From positions 46,691,790 to 46,755,789 of the forward strand of contig CM068583.1 of the NCBI GenBank assembly GCA_035048485.1: a stretch of DNA of 64,000 nucleotides, written 5' to 3'. The DNA comes from Pteria penguin (lineage: Eukaryota; Mollusca; Bivalvia; Pterioida; Pteriidae). Shown in pieces: positions 11,776 to 23,175 of this stretch (position 1 is its first letter; each line of letters opens with the position of its first letter). Position numbers and translations under genes: made by a program. Under the pieces are notes generated by a model. It ran no database searches. It was given only the letters and a program-made list of their open reading frames with translations, and was not told the DNA's origin.

Positions 11776-12560
11776 CTTAAAAACAACAAAATGAAATAAA
11801 CGGAAAATCATATTGAAGACAAACGGACAAATATTATGGAATAATTTTCTTTGGCTCCGTAATACTCCCAAAATTTAATAATCTATATCGAGCGCCTGAG
11901 ATAAGTAAGTCAAGCGATATAGATACTAAATCTCTCTCAAGAGACTAGCACACCAGATAAGCAGCACTAAAGATTTTATTTACCTTGCAGAAAACAAGCC
12001 ACCGTGCCAAACTGAGAATTCCTACAACAGTTTTTTTTTCTTGATAAGTTAAAATGAAATAAAAAGTTATGTTCAAAACTGATTTCAATTGTTATTGCAA
12101 GTATTTGAAATTTCATGGAATGAGGAATGAAACATAAACATAATGTTGTCTGGTATTAACATGTCTTGTGTCTTGGTATTACAATTCATAAGTTGAACTT
12201 ATAATAGCAATGTCTTTACTTTGTTTACTTCCATAAGTCCTATAACATCAGTCCAGCCTCCTTTTTAGGAAATCTACACTTGTGAAACACTGTTGACTAA
12301 TTGGGTCAATTCAGTCAATACATAGCGTAGGAGGAGTTGCAATGACAAGTTTTGTGTAATAAATAACAAGCTTTCTGCTAAAACAATAAAAGTCCCTCGC
12401 GGGTTCCAACAAATCCATAAGTGGCTGAACAGTAGGTCAGTGGCAGTCAAAGGGTAACATTCTGATACTTTTAATATGTGTCTATTAGATAGAGCTGCTC
12501 ATTTTTTTTATTTTGTTTTGTTCAAGTGCGGAAAACTGATTTTGAATAAAGGGCAATAAG
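11776..12560. other. Non-coding stretch
   Basis: No repeat boundary or exon is recognised. If the flanking minus-strand exons are real, this is intron between them. Confidence 0.4.
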
Positions 12561-12785
12561 TGTGGAAAAATTAGGTCAACCGTGACCAAAGTCAAACTTC
12601 ATCTGGAACTCCTCATAGGAAAGTTTGCTACCAAGTTTCAGCTTGAAATTTGTCAGCATGACAAAGAAAAGTCTGGAAAACCACTGTAACAGACAGATGG
12701 ACGGACAGACAAACAGACTGACTTACGGACATATGATCCCCTCCGGTTTCCCCGATGGGGGGGGGGGGGGGGGGGGGCTGATAAG
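12561..12785 (+). repeat. Dispersed repeat end with poly-G tract
   Basis: A CAGACAGATGGACGGACAGAC tail is followed by ATGATCCCCTCC and a run of about 23 G at 12757-12779, then CTGATAAG. The design (unit, GACAGACGGAC tail, GC-rich end) matches the other AGGTCA-type copies. The G-run is the expanded version of their terminal stem. Confidence 0.65.
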
Positions 12786-14190
12786 CGTAATGGCCATATC
12801 TCCTTTAAAACTTGTGGGGGTGTTTGGTTCAATTCCATGCAAGTGTGCATTTAGGAGCTGCATCTAGAAATTTGGCACTGTCAAGAAAGACCAATCTGTT
12901 GTCTTTAAGAAATATCAAAATATTTATACGTTATAAAATTGTGCTAATGGTATCATTTCTTGGCAGTTTACATGGATACTGAAATTATAACGAAGAAACG
13001 GATTACACAATAAAGGGCCACAAATCGTAAAATTTTAAAAATGGCATCGGTACATTCAGCTACATATCATGGGTCATCATCCTATATAATATGAAAAAAA
13101 ATATCCGTTAAAAGAAGGTAAAAGATCACTTGCTTATAAGAGAGTTATACCCTGTTTTTGTCAATAACAACCATAACTCTAAAAAAATCGTCAAATCCAA
13201 AATTTGCATTTACAACTCACGGTTAATCATCCTAAAGAATACGAGAGGATTCTGCCTAAAGTTCATTAGTTATATATACAAGGATAACGCCCTGATTAAG
13301 TCATAAAGGTCCTTTACTCCAACAACAATCATCTAATCAAAAAGTTAAAATATTGGTAGCTTCCATAAGCTATGTACCTTGATTAAACTATACAGCGTTA
13401 TAACCCTAAACAAACATTGCCATCAAAACATCGTGACGATTTGTTCAACAACATATGATTCACAATCCTACAAAATATGAAAGAAATTCTTCATAAAGTT
13501 ATATGGCTAGTTGCGGGGCCTAATGGCACGCTATTGTAAAACGGAATGACAAAGCAACACGGCCATATCATGGCTGAAGCGTAGTGAAAGATACGACGAA
13601 CAGTCAACAGATCTTATATAAATATCTGTGAAAGATTTCCATAGGAAAGAATTCCCCCTTCACGTTTGAATGACAACAGATTCCACATACACGTATAACG
13701 TATTTGATTTCATCTAGCTTTATCTAAAATCATTTTCAAAATACATCGTTTATCATAACGTTCTTGGGTGGATGAAGTTAAAATAAGTCCTGAAATTTGA
13801 ATTTGCACATTTTTTCCTAAAGAGTAACCAAGTTAGAAGTACATGTATGCTAAGTATCATAAATGGCATCTTCCTCTCATAAAAGTATGACAATTATTTA
13901 TTTTCATACAATACTGATATACCAAATACATTACATGTGTCATCACTTAGATTTCGTCAGTGGATAGAAACACGGTAAACAAAATCACAAAAATGCAAGA
14001 TGCTGCACGAACAAACTCGGATACCAATTACAATGCAGTATACCAATCCCTTTAAAATATTACCAACTTAGTGTGACCTATATCTTTTTTCCCCTTTAAA
14101 AAATAATAACTTCATCAATAGTTCACCCAGTTTTAAACAAAATAAAAGACCCCTGCCCGCTAAAATACATCGCATAAATAAAAGTTTAAT
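12786..14190. other. Non-coding stretch with weak repeat traces
   Basis: Between 13020 and 13530 three loosely similar units occur ('catcctatataatatgaaaaaaatatccgttaaa', 'catcctaaagaatacgagaggattctgcctaaag', 'caatcctacaaaatatgaaagaaattcttcataaag') with spacing of about 150 and 250 bases. No coding exon is supported. Confidence 0.4.
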
Positions 14191-14195
14191 CTTAC

Positions 14196-14296
14196 CTTAC
14201 GAACAGAATGATATGGAATTAGCATAGTGCGTTGCCCGTGCGAATCTGTTGCAGCTGTTGGATGCACGTCTACCAGTCTCTTACTGCGACCATTGC
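14196..14296 (-). CDS. Candidate internal coding exon of an unrecognised minus-strand gene
   Basis: On the minus strand an acceptor (TTTTATTTCTTCAG) leads into 101 bases and a strong donor (CGTAAG/GTAAGA). Only one of three frames is open: two bases, then 33 codons starting NGRSKRLVDVHPTA and ending IPYHSVRK, with the last codon complete. Base composition is more balanced than the AT-rich surroundings. It joins in phase to 11669-11775. The upstream partner must end with one extra base and was not found. I do not recognise the protein; basic, Ser/His-containing text of this kind suits a disordered linker or cytoplasmic region. Confidence 0.45.
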
Positions 14297-14299
14297 CTG

Positions 14300-15790
14300 A
14301 AGAAATAAAATCGTCTGATTATGATGTCTCCATACAACGCTGTTTTAGCAATAATCCACAATAGTCCATCATCTCTTGACATTTGCCGTTCATAATTACG
14401 GATTCTGAAATAACTATATGGTCAATAATTGATTATAAATCTCCGCTGACAGATGTAAATATCTATTATGTACACAGTAAATCGAGTAAATCATATATCC
14501 CATTCCATATCAAAACATGGTCTCTGTCAATACCGGCAACTGTCCAAATAGCTCCCAGAATGTCAGATATAGCTATATTCGTTAGTGAATGTCTGGGGAA
14601 TAACCACACACACAGAATCCTTTAAAACATAATGGAAATACTCTTTACTTAAACTAAATAACTGACTGAATATATTACATATATATATACACATTACTAG
14701 TGTTGAATAATTTACAAGAACATTCAGTTGCTACCTCATGTTGTAAAGTACGTCAGAAACAATTCCCTATAAAGTCTATGTTGGATTTTATTCATGGTAA
14801 CTATTCCATAATGCTTGCTCTGATACCAAGCATTTAAGTTGCTAGCAGATTCTAAAAACAGACCAGTGTTTAATCAACACATTACAAGAACTAGGTCGGA
14901 TAGAAGTGTATAGGAATTTTAGATTACACAGGTTAATATTAATTTATTCGGAGGAAATTGGCAGTATTGATAAATAGAATTCCAGGCAGATTACCATATC
15001 CGCATGAGTATCTAGGAAATCAATCGGACGCATCGAATAGCTCCATACTAGTCAACATAAAGATGCCATGAAACTCTATACAATTCCATTCGTTTCAATT
15101 CAATTATAACATGTATTATTCATCATAATTCTATAATTTATTTTGCTGAATTAAATATGACGAACTGAGAATAACTCCGATTTCCTAGTGTACTAGTAAT
15201 ATATGACCCAGTCTTACACTCGCCCGTCAAGCCTGCAGTAACGTTAGTATAATTACCATATTTCCATATCAAGCTATCCTATCCTATCAGATGTATCGGT
15301 AAACATTCACAAACAATATCCGTGCAGAACATAATTGCGTACATGAAACAAATTACCCTACCAAGTATGCAACTCGGCTAGTTACATCTCGTGCAGTTTT
15401 GTTATTAACTTAGATGCATGAAACTATTTTTTCACTTTTATTCATCTTTTGTTCATGCACAGAGTTTCGATTATGCTTGAAATTTCGCAACAAGTATAAA
15501 TTGTTGGGTTTCAAGACGAATATATACCTCTGACAGAACCATCATAATCGCTACATTTACGAAAAACAAAATAACACTTATTGGACTTCAAATATGGCTG
15601 CCATAGTAAATTATGTAATATTTCCAAACTTGCATTTTTCGGTTATCTCGAGTACTGCATGAAGTAGATAATCCTATATCCTTAAAACAATAACCTTTTT
15701 ATGCCGACGCCGAGGACATGATAACAGCTCTTGCATCATATTAAACAACAGAACGTGAAATAACAGCACGCAGAATAAACATACCCGATG
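14300..15790. other. Non-coding stretch
   Basis: No repeat family or exon with both splice sites is recognised. It would be intron or upstream region of the minus-strand exon candidates. Confidence 0.4.
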
Positions 15791-15797
15791 GAAACGA

Positions 15798-16035
15798 TTG
15801 ATTAATTATTGTTTTACGTCACTCCACGATTATTTCACATACATGACGACGGCATCTGCCGTAGTAAGGGGCCTTCAACGTGTCGCGTCTACTGCGACAC
15901 GGGACCTTTGGTTTTCACTTTTCCATCCCAAGGACAGCGCACCAGTGTTCCCGCGACAGGAGTTGAACAAGGAACCTCTGGGTTACGAATCAAACACCTC
16001 ACCCTCTTAAGCGGCACCGGTTCTATCTTTAACGA
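15798..16035 (-). repeat. SINE, tRNA-headed family 1 (diverged copy)
   Basis: The reverse-oriented copy starts with the tail (GATTGATTAATTATTG), then TTTTACGTCACTCCACGATT and GACGGCATCTGCC, which are shared with copies at 21063, 21337, 33953, 44312 and 54598. It ends in a degraded tRNA-like head (AACCTCTGGGTTACGAATCAAAC). The body holds a small hairpin, TGTCGCG...GCGACA. The two overlapping open frames here are by-products. Confidence 0.7.
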
Positions 16036-16539
16036 ATGATAACCAATGAAATACACATTTGTTCACGCAGAAAATGGCTTTTTAATGACAATTTGTCGAA
16101 CTCGAATGAATTAAAAAAAAGGAGAAGAAAGTTAAAAATGAATATATTTCAATCAATAAATATTAATGGCAATACACCTTTTAATTATTTTCCCTAGAGT
16201 TTAATGTTTCAACATTTTGATATATAGCCAACAATACTATATTCCATAGTGACATAAAATGAGGGGCTTGATCAGCTTTATTGTATTAGGCCAAACTAGT
16301 ATCCATGTCATCCGTATCAAAGCATTTCATTCTATACTAAAATGTAACTTCTACTGTTGATTAATTACCATTAAGTCTTGTGGCATTATCACTGAAAAAA
16401 ATATTCATACTGTAAAATATGATATGGTATAAGATCGTATGGTGCAGTGGTATGATGGAACGATGGTACTCCATGATATCTTGTAGATATGTACAAGTCT
16501 GTAGACTTGTACAAGTCTACATTTAAGTTTATCCTTTAT

Positions 16540-16684
16540 CAGTGGCGGATCCAGGATTTCCGAAAAGGGGGCCCACATGTGTATTAGTCAAACTACTCAG
16601 GCATTTCGGGTGCGAATTTGGATTTTTACTAGTAAATATGTGGCCAAAAGGAGGGGCCCGCCACCCCCTCTAAATCCGCCACTG
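16540..16684. mobile_element. hAT-like MITE, copy 1
   Basis: This 145-bp element begins CAGTGGCGGATCCAGGATTT and ends AAATCCGCCACTG. TTTAT flanks it on both sides (16535-16539 and 16685-16689), a 5-bp target duplication. Further copies lie at 19313-19443 and 42270-42406. CAG...CTG ends suit the hAT superfamily, including its 5-bp-TSD branch, but no transposase is present to prove it. Confidence 0.8.
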
Positions 16685-16689
16685 TTTAT

Positions 16690-17700
16690 TCACTGTTCCT
16701 TGTCCTTTAACGAATCGTCCGCTATCTATTCGGTTCTACATGCGTAGCTGTTTGTTGGATGTTGTAAATAATTGACTGCATTTGCATACGATTTCCTATA
16801 GGGGATTTTTGAACATAATTATACCAAGATTTGAATTTGAAAGCAAGGTTGCAAATGTTTTAGGAAGTCATAGATGTTTACAACTGGAAATTTCATTGTT
16901 CTAATGAAATTAATCTTATATGAGAGAAATATTAGATAGGCATGTAAATTCATCAAAGTTTACTTAATAATGTAAAGGACTAAAAATTAATTTTCCAAAC
17001 CAAAATGGTTTTGTAACCCATTGTCTGACATTTTCACACTATATTTTGTGAAATGTACAAATCATGAGCTTGCCAACGTCCACGATATCTAACTGCTTTC
17101 AAATGTCAAAGGTAAAACTATTTCAGTCAGTGTTTAATTTGTTCTCTTTATTCGTATTTTCCTAAATCCCACTCCGGCTGGTTTTAAACTAAAATGTAAT
17201 TTCTTACCTTGACCGAAGTGCTAACAATAGCTAAAATTTTGCACTTGCTATCTCTGCATACTGACAACGAGAATGAAAACCCCCACACTAATTTTATTTT
17301 ACATGTACACAGGGAATGATAAATGATTACTAGTATTCAGGAAATGTGCAGGGAATAAAATTCTGCGCATTTCCTAAGCCAAAATCAACCTGTAAATGTG
17401 CATATGCTGTATCGCTTTCCAAAAGTCAACACAGATTAACGCAATTGTAAGGAATGTGAAATTAAACATTTTTACGTAAAGCAAAAACCATGCCGTGCCA
17501 AGTCAGTGACAGTTCCAGTGCCATCCCTTCTTACAGTAGATAAAACTGCACAATTTGTTAGCCAGCCAGGAACAAAATTATAAAAACATAAATACAAAAC
17601 ATAACAAAAATATGGTTTTCGGAATATTAGGTCACTTCCTAACCCCAAACCCCAAAACCTAAATTCAAAAAAAGGGAAACATTATCCCATCTATACCTCT
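16690..17700. other. Non-coding stretch with one weak exon candidate
   Basis: On the minus strand 17208-17260 is flanked by a good acceptor (CATTCTCGTTGTCAG) and donor (CAAG/GTAAGAAA) and is open in one frame (CRDSKCKILAIVSTSVK), ending in phase 0. It does not join in phase to 14196-14296. At 53 bases it could easily be chance, so it is not annotated as a gene. Confidence 0.3.
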
Positions 17701-17752
17701 TATGAAATATCCGTAATATTAAAGGAGTTCTTCCTCACGCCTCGATTACATC

Positions 17753-18382
17753 TTGCTGATACAAGCACACCTACCAGGTGTGTTACTTTTGATGAAACAT
17801 ATGAAACGTGACAAATTATTGGGTGTTCATATCGACAGCGCTTTAAACTATAATAAACACATTGATTATGTCTGTAGAAACGCTTCTTCAAAAATAGCTT
17901 TATTAGGGAGAATAAAGAAATATCTGCCACTTCCCACAAGAAAATTATATTATAATGCATACACTCTTCCAGTAATCGATTACTGCCTTACAGGGTGGGA
18001 GACTGCTTAGACGACACAATTAGAGAGAATTCACAAACTTCAGAAACGAGCGGCGAGATTAATAATGGATATGCCACTTTTTCATGAATTAAACTGGCTT
18101 ACTATTTATGAGAAAAATGAATATAACAATGCCTTATTTATATATAAATCCGTACATGGTATGACCCCATCCTATATATCACAATTATTTACTTTTCAAT
18201 CTTCTGAAATTACAACTTAAGATCAATCTCAAATAATAATACACCAAACAAAGCTTTTTGAAAGATCCTTGCAATACACGGGAGTACATATTTGGAATAA
18301 TATGCCTAAAGTACTGCAAAATGCACCAAGTATAGCTTCTTTTAAAGGCTTGCTGTATTTGCATATCATTTCAAAACGTTAA
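17753..18382 (+). pseudogene. Non-LTR retrotransposon reverse transcriptase, C-terminal remnant
   Basis: A single frame runs through two internal stops (TAG 18008-18010, TAA 18218-18220) to a final TAA at 18380-18382. The text is that of the region after the reverse transcriptase palm: LLGVHIDSALNYNKHIDYV, then LPVIDYCLTGW, then RIHKLQKRAARLIMD, ELNWLTIYEKN and, near the end, GVHIWNNMPKVLQNAPSI. This arrangement is typical of Jockey/CR1-group LINEs. The endonuclease and catalytic FADD core are missing, so it is 5'-truncated and dead. The first about 75 bases of the stretch do not fit the family and may precede the true break. Confidence 0.8.
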
Positions 18383-18654
18383 GAAATATTCATATTTTAT
18401 CTCCATCAATAGCTTCTTTTACATTGTATATGTATAGTAAAGTACATAAGCACGTACATGTTCCGATTTCACTTTTTACTTGTAATATTTATTACATCTA
18501 TTACTGCTATGGTTATCTTTGTTATCAGCAGATTACTAGACTGTAATATGTGAGTAGCTGCGATATCGTAATTCACGCAGTCACTTTACAGAACCCTGTT
18601 TGTATTTAGCACTATTATATACGGCAACGTAGAAAGGTCATGAAGAATTTTTTT

Positions 18655-18948
18655 AAGTCGTACAAACGAGACACTAAGTCGTACAAACGAGATACTAAGT
18701 CGTACAAACGAGATACTAATTCGTACAAACGAGTTACTAAGTCTTACAAACGAGTTACTAAGTCGTACAAACGATATATTAAGTCGTACAAACGACTTAC
18801 TAAGTCGTACAAACGAGATACTAAGTCGTACAAACGAGTTACTAAGTCGTACAAACGAGATATTAAGTCGTACAAACGACTTACTAAGTCGTACAAACGA
18901 GATACTAAGTCCTACAAACGAGATACTAAGTCATACAAACGAGATACT
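18655..18948 (+). repeat. Left arm: about 14 copies of a 21-bp unit
   Basis: The unit is AAGTCGTACAAACGAGATACT with the variable part GATAC, GTTAC, CTTAC or GATAT. In CTTAC versions TAAGTCGT and ACGACTTA pair around ACAA, so single units can form hairpins. Because 21 is a multiple of three, the array stays open as (SYKRDTK)n, which should not be read as a protein. Confidence 0.95.
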
Positions 18949-19312
18949 AATTATAAGTCGCATAACTGTGTAAAAATGCTGGAGTTGTAAAACCTGTTGA
19001 CTTCTTCTGTACGAAGTACCCCGAAGGGAAGCATGAATATTTTAATATAAATAACAAAAAACACTCTGTTTCCACAACTTTTCGGCCTTTATGACTTGGC
19101 CTTATTCGCTACGTTGATTTAACCAGCAGTTATGGATTTTAGAAACACATAGATGATGACACAAAAGCTTTGATTTCTCAGTATTTGTGGTACCGATATA
19201 ACCGGACAACCAATTCCTTTGCGGAAGCCCATCGGTTAGAATGGTTAACTGATCTCTGGACCATAGCAAGCATCTGATATCATAAATTTAAATTGGAAGT
19301 TCAGATATAGTT

Positions 19313-19443
19313 CAGTGGCGGATCCAGAATTTCCGAAAAGGGGGACCCAAATGGGTCTTCTCAGCCATTTTTGGTGCAAAATCTGGATTTTTATTGGTAA
19401 ATATGTGACCAAAAGGGGGGGGGGGGCTCTAAATCCGCCACTG
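19313..19443. mobile_element. hAT-like MITE, copy 2, nested in the foldback element
   Basis: Starts CAGTGGCGGATCCAGAATTT, ends AAATCCGCCACTG, and is flanked by TAGTT on both sides (19308-19312 and 19444-19448), a 5-bp target duplication. A run of 12 G interrupts the right half. It sits in the central part of the foldback element and so inserted after it or was carried along with it. Confidence 0.85.
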
Positions 19444-19588
19444 TAGTTGTGGAGGTTAAAACAACAATGATAAGTGAAATTCCTTCATCTTCTTTTACGT
19501 ATATAACATATACATATATTGCGTGTATTTCAGCAGTCACGAAACACCAGGTCGAGTTATACCCAAGATTGTGTATGACTACTTCAAT

Positions 19589-19626
19589 CCCATTCTTCTT
19601 CTTCTTCTTCTTCTTCTTCTTCTTCT
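19589..19626. repeat. Microsatellite (TTC)n
   Basis: About 12 TTC units inside the middle of the foldback element. Confidence 0.95.
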
Positions 19627-19814
19627 ATTGCGAAAATGATGTGGACGTTTTAGCGTACAAATGTACGCCTGGCTAGTAGGAACGTGGTGTATTTTACACT
19701 ATGTACATTAGTTGTATCTAATATACCTCAGTCTCTCCGTTACATGTGTTAGAAAAGAAAATTAAAAGTATAGGTATACAATTGGCAAAATACTAATCAT
19801 TGTAGGCCAAGATT

Positions 19815-19981
19815 TACCCTTAATGATTTAAGAAATGATACGAGCTCCCAAGGCTTCGTTCCCAGATCCCCCTACTAGGGTTTTCCCTGGATCACTAGAC
19901 ACCACAAAGCCTTCACATGTGTATTTTTGCATAAAAATTGCGCTCCGCCACATTATCATCACTTCCTGGATTCGCCCCTGG
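19815..19981 (-). mobile_element. Fragment of a second hAT-like MITE
   Basis: On the minus strand the sequence starts CAGGGGCGAATCCAGGAAGT (19962-19981), the general form of hAT MITE ends. The opposite end is not recognised, so it may be truncated. It lies just inside the right repeat arm. Confidence 0.45.
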
Positions 19982-19996
19982 TACCTACGGCATATT

Positions 19997-20560
19997 AAGT
20001 CGTACGTACGACTTAGTAAGTCGTTTGTACGACTTAGTATCTCGTTTGTAGGACTTAGTATCTCGTTTGTACGACTTAGTAAGTCGTTTGTACGACTTAG
20101 TATCTCGTTTGTACGACTTAGTATCTTGTTTGTACGACTTAGTATCTCGTTTGTACGACTTAGTAAGTCGTTTGTACGACTTAGTACCTTGTTTGTACGA
20201 CTTAGTAACTCGTTTGTACGACTTAGTATCTCGTTTGTACGACTTAGTAAGTCGTTTGTACGACTTAGTAACTCGTTTGTACGACTTAGTATCTCGTTTG
20301 TACGACTTAGTATCTCGTTTGTACGACTTAGTATCTCGTTTGTACGACTTAGTAACTCGTTTGTACGACTTGGTATCTCGTTTGTACGACTTAGTAACTC
20401 GTTTGTACGACTAAGTATCTCGTTTGTACGACTTAGTAAGTCGTTTGTACGACTTAGTAACTCGTTTGTACGACTTAGTATCTCGTTTGTACGACTTAGT
20501 ATCTCGTTTGTACGACTTAGTAACTCGTTTGTACGACTTAGTATCTCGTTTGTACGACTT
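19997..20560 (-). repeat. Right arm: about 27 copies of the 21-bp unit, inverted
   Basis: Same unit as the left arm in reverse orientation (GTACGACTTAGTATCTCGTTT). The variable position switches between ATCTCG, AACTCG and AAGTCG. The innermost unit is the perfect palindrome TTAAGTCGTACGTACGACTTA (19995-20015 region). The 253-residue open frame across this array is a repeat artefact. Confidence 0.95.
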
Positions 20561-20664
20561 AAAAAAATTCTTCATGACCTTTCTACGTTGCCGTAATTAT
20601 ATGACTGTGTATGTGAAAACTTGTGAAAGGATGTTCGTTATTTTATCTCATAAATGTATTTTGT

Positions 20665-20726
20665 TTTCATAGAAGGTCCCAGGGGAGAATAGCTGTGGCT
20701 AACTGAGCATCCTTCTTTAAATAAAG

Positions 20727-20775
<49 letters not shown>

Positions 20776-20776
20776 T
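20665..20776 (+). repeat. LINE-like 3' tail with (TTA)n
   Basis: AGGTCCCAGGGGAGAATAGC leads to ACTGAGCATCCTTC, AAATAAAGC and then about 17 ATT units. A short unique end followed by a (TTA)n tract is the usual 3' terminus of a non-LTR retrotransposon. The body is missing. Confidence 0.55.
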
Positions 20777-21062
20777 TTCTTGAAGATAATATTTTAAGCA
20801 CAACGAAAAAAAAATATTACAATAATAAATGTTTAAGAATGTCGGATCAAACAAAGGTACAAACACATAGACAAATACAAACAAAAAAGCTATCTACAAA
20901 GCACTAAAATAAGCGAAAGAAACAAATAATAGAGGAACTGTTGTTCATTTTGTTGTTACGAACAATAAATAGGAAATGAGCTGAGAGATAGGTGATGTTG
21001 AGATCAATGAACGGTGGCCATACCACTTGGGATTTGCCTAGGCTCTATTAAAATATTCTATT

Positions 21063-21335
21063 CATTGATTGATTATTGTTTTACATCACTCCACAATTAT
21101 GTCACATATATGGTGACGGCATCTACCTGAAACATTGCAGGGTAAAAACAGGGGTAAACATATAGCGCATAAACAGAAACATTGAAACGCCTTGGATCTT
21201 TGGGAAATATAAGTACATGTAGAATTAAAAGTCAGACAACATATAAAGCACAGATACACACTCATCTAACAAGACACCCTATAAAATTCCCCTATATTCG
21301 TTCCCTGCTAGGGATCGAACCCATGTACGTAGGTT
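21063..21335 (-). repeat. SINE family 1, diverged copy with tRNA-like head
   Basis: The tail and conserved body are GATTGATTATTGTTTTACATCACTCCACAA and GTGACGGCATCTACC. The head region at 21300-21330 includes GGGATCGAACCC, the complement of a box B. The middle is strongly diverged. Confidence 0.6.
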
Positions 21336-21336
21336 A

Positions 21337-21551
21337 TATAGGTTGATTGATTGATTGATTGATTTTTGTTTAACGTCACACCACGAATATTTCACGTATA
21401 TGGTGACGGCATCTGCCTGATATGGGGCATACAAATTTTGACCTTTGCAACGGACCCACCCAAAGCAGTGAGGCCATCCGAAGCAGTGAGGGATCTCTAA
21501 CGTGCCACACATACCACGATACGGGGCCTCGGTTTTTACTGTCTCATCCGA
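21337..21551 (-). repeat. SINE family 1, 5'-truncated copy with (TTGA)n tail
   Basis: (TTGA)5, then TTTGTTTAACGTCACACCACGAATATTT, GGTGACGGCATCTGCCTGAT and so on to CACGATACGGGGCCTCGG. It lacks the tRNA head. A short internal duplication (GAAGCAGTGAGG...GAAGCAGTGAGG) is visible near 21465-21490. It is adjacent to the previous copy in the same orientation. Confidence 0.85.
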
Positions 21552-21935
21552 TAATATATATATTAATTTAAGAATATAATCTTCAATCCTGTGTAAAAAT
21601 TGTCGGCCTCTGAGGCCGGGCTAAATATTGCTGCAAGTTCTTCCACTGAGAGAACATGATTCTTAATGATGTTGTATGTTAAAAATAAAGTCATTATGAC
21701 TTGTGGGTCTTGAAAATAAAAATTTTAAACCTATTTCCCATATAAACCTATGCAAAAACTGTCGACTCGAGGACCTTCTGTTGTACATACATGGAACTGG
21801 ACTCTGTATACCGAATTTGAAATTATTGTAGGGAGTGGTCTTGAACACAGCCATGAAAATTTAATTTTTTTCCAGATTTACTGCTGTTTATGCCACAAGT
21901 TTCAGCTCAGGTAGACCAATTTAGGAATAAGTAAA

Positions 21936-22540
21936 ACAAGAAGCCCCAAATGGGCTATGTAGCTCACCTGAGCATAATTGCTCATATACAAACAGTTTCC
22001 ATACACATATATTTTCTTGCTTATCGTGTTTTTGATCTGCTGCCTTACAGCAAGCCATCACTGGTTTATACTAAAACTATAAATAAATAAAAATTTCCAA
22101 ATGAAAGTTTGCAAATACATGCTTCATTGCTTCTCACTATTTAATAAATCCAAAAAAAAATGACACAAAAATGTGTGAAAAGAGGCCAAAAGCAAACTTT
22201 AATTTTATAATTCAACTGAATGATTATATAAAACACAAAAATTTGCAAAGAAAGGTTAATGATACATGTGCTCAACAAATATATGGCATGGACATATTCA
22301 ATGTTTTGACATATATAACATTGGAGATATGCTAAAATTTACAATAAAGATTTACAATAACTTGACAAAAATATGACATGGATGTATGTAGTGAGAGATT
22401 GACAAAGGATCTCACAAAAATGTTACATAAAGATATGTAATGAATTCATATTAGCATTATTAAAGACACGGACTGTAAATTGGATAACATATCTAAAAAG
22501 ATAAGAAAGAAAATATGAATGCCCCCTGCAGTAACTTTGT
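21936..22540 (+). repeat. Dispersed repeat with CTCACCTGAGC start
   Basis: It begins AACAAGAAGCCCCAAATGGGCTATGTAGCTCACCTGAGC, the same type of start as at 37990. Further text is AT-rich and holds no gene. Confidence 0.55.
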
Positions 22541-23175
22541 CAGTATAAGTTGTTATTTGACCGAGATCAAGGTCACAAGGTGAAAATTTTGGTACTGAAA
22601 GAAAGGTAAGAGAATATGCATGTGAAATATGAAAACCCTATCACTTACCATTCAAAAGATATGTCCAATGTTAAATCTTTGAAATATAGGTCAAAGGTCA
22701 GGTTCAAGTTACCGAGGTAAAAAATTATTGTACCTATAGGGAGGTCTTGTCACAAGAAATACAAATATAAAAGTCCTATCATATACAATTGAAAATACAT
22801 CTATTACTAATCAAAAGATATACCCAATGTTTTAAAAGTTTTTGAAATAATCGGCAAAGCTTTCGCTCAAGGTAAGGAGGTCAAAAATTATTGCACCGAA
22901 GGAAAGGTCTTGTCACAAAAAATACGCAAGTGAAATATGAAAGCCCTACCTCTTAGGATTCAAAGGTTATAAAGAATTTTAAAAGTTTTGAAATGCAGGT
23001 CAAACGTCACGGACAAGGTCACGAGGTAATAAAATCATTGTACTGACGGAAAGGTCTTGTCACAAGGAATAAGCATGTGAAATATTAAACCCTTTCTTTT
23101 ACAGTTGAAAAGTTATGTGGAATGTTAAAGGCTTTGTTGTTGATGTTGTTGTTGTTGCTACAAACAAACGAACTT
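22541..23175 (+). repeat. Tandem AGGTCA-type repeat, about four diverged units
   Basis: Units of about 155 bp contain 'gtcaaaattattgtac..a.ggaaaggtcttgtcacaagaaatac' and 'atgtgaaatatgaaagccctacc'. The last unit ends with (GTT)n and CAGACAGACC, then 'tagatgcctcgaat...ggtggcataatg', a decayed terminal stem. Confidence 0.75.

Larger units (their letters stand above)
18620..20595. mobile_element. Foldback element with arms made of 21-bp tandem repeats
   Basis: The outermost 51 bases are perfectly inverted: TACGGCAACGTAGAAAGG at 18620 and its complement ending at 20595, each followed inward by ATGAAGAA, seven T and AAGTCGTACAAACGAG. ATTATA lies directly outside both ends (18614-18619 and 20596-20601), a 6-7-bp target duplication. 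Inside each end is an array of one 21-bp unit in opposite orientation: about 14 copies left and about 27 right. The 1-kb middle has no transposase and carries at least one nested MITE. It is non-autonomous and of unknown superfamily. Long repeat-built arms recall foldback or Galileo-type elements. Confidence 0.85.

Noticed and set aside
17208..17260. Minus-strand exon candidate (CRDSKCKILAIVSTSVK)
   Set aside because: Good splice signals, but too short and out of phase with 14196-14296.
18640..18990. Repeat protein (SYKRDTK)n, and CRISPR-like regular array
   Set aside because: A 21-bp tandem repeat inside a foldback element keeps any frame open. There are no unique spacers, so it is not a CRISPR array, and the genome is eukaryotic.
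19835..20596. 253-residue frame ending in (SFVRLSI)n
   Set aside because: Same artefact from the right arm. The first part is a MITE fragment, and all three plus-strand frames are open in the array.
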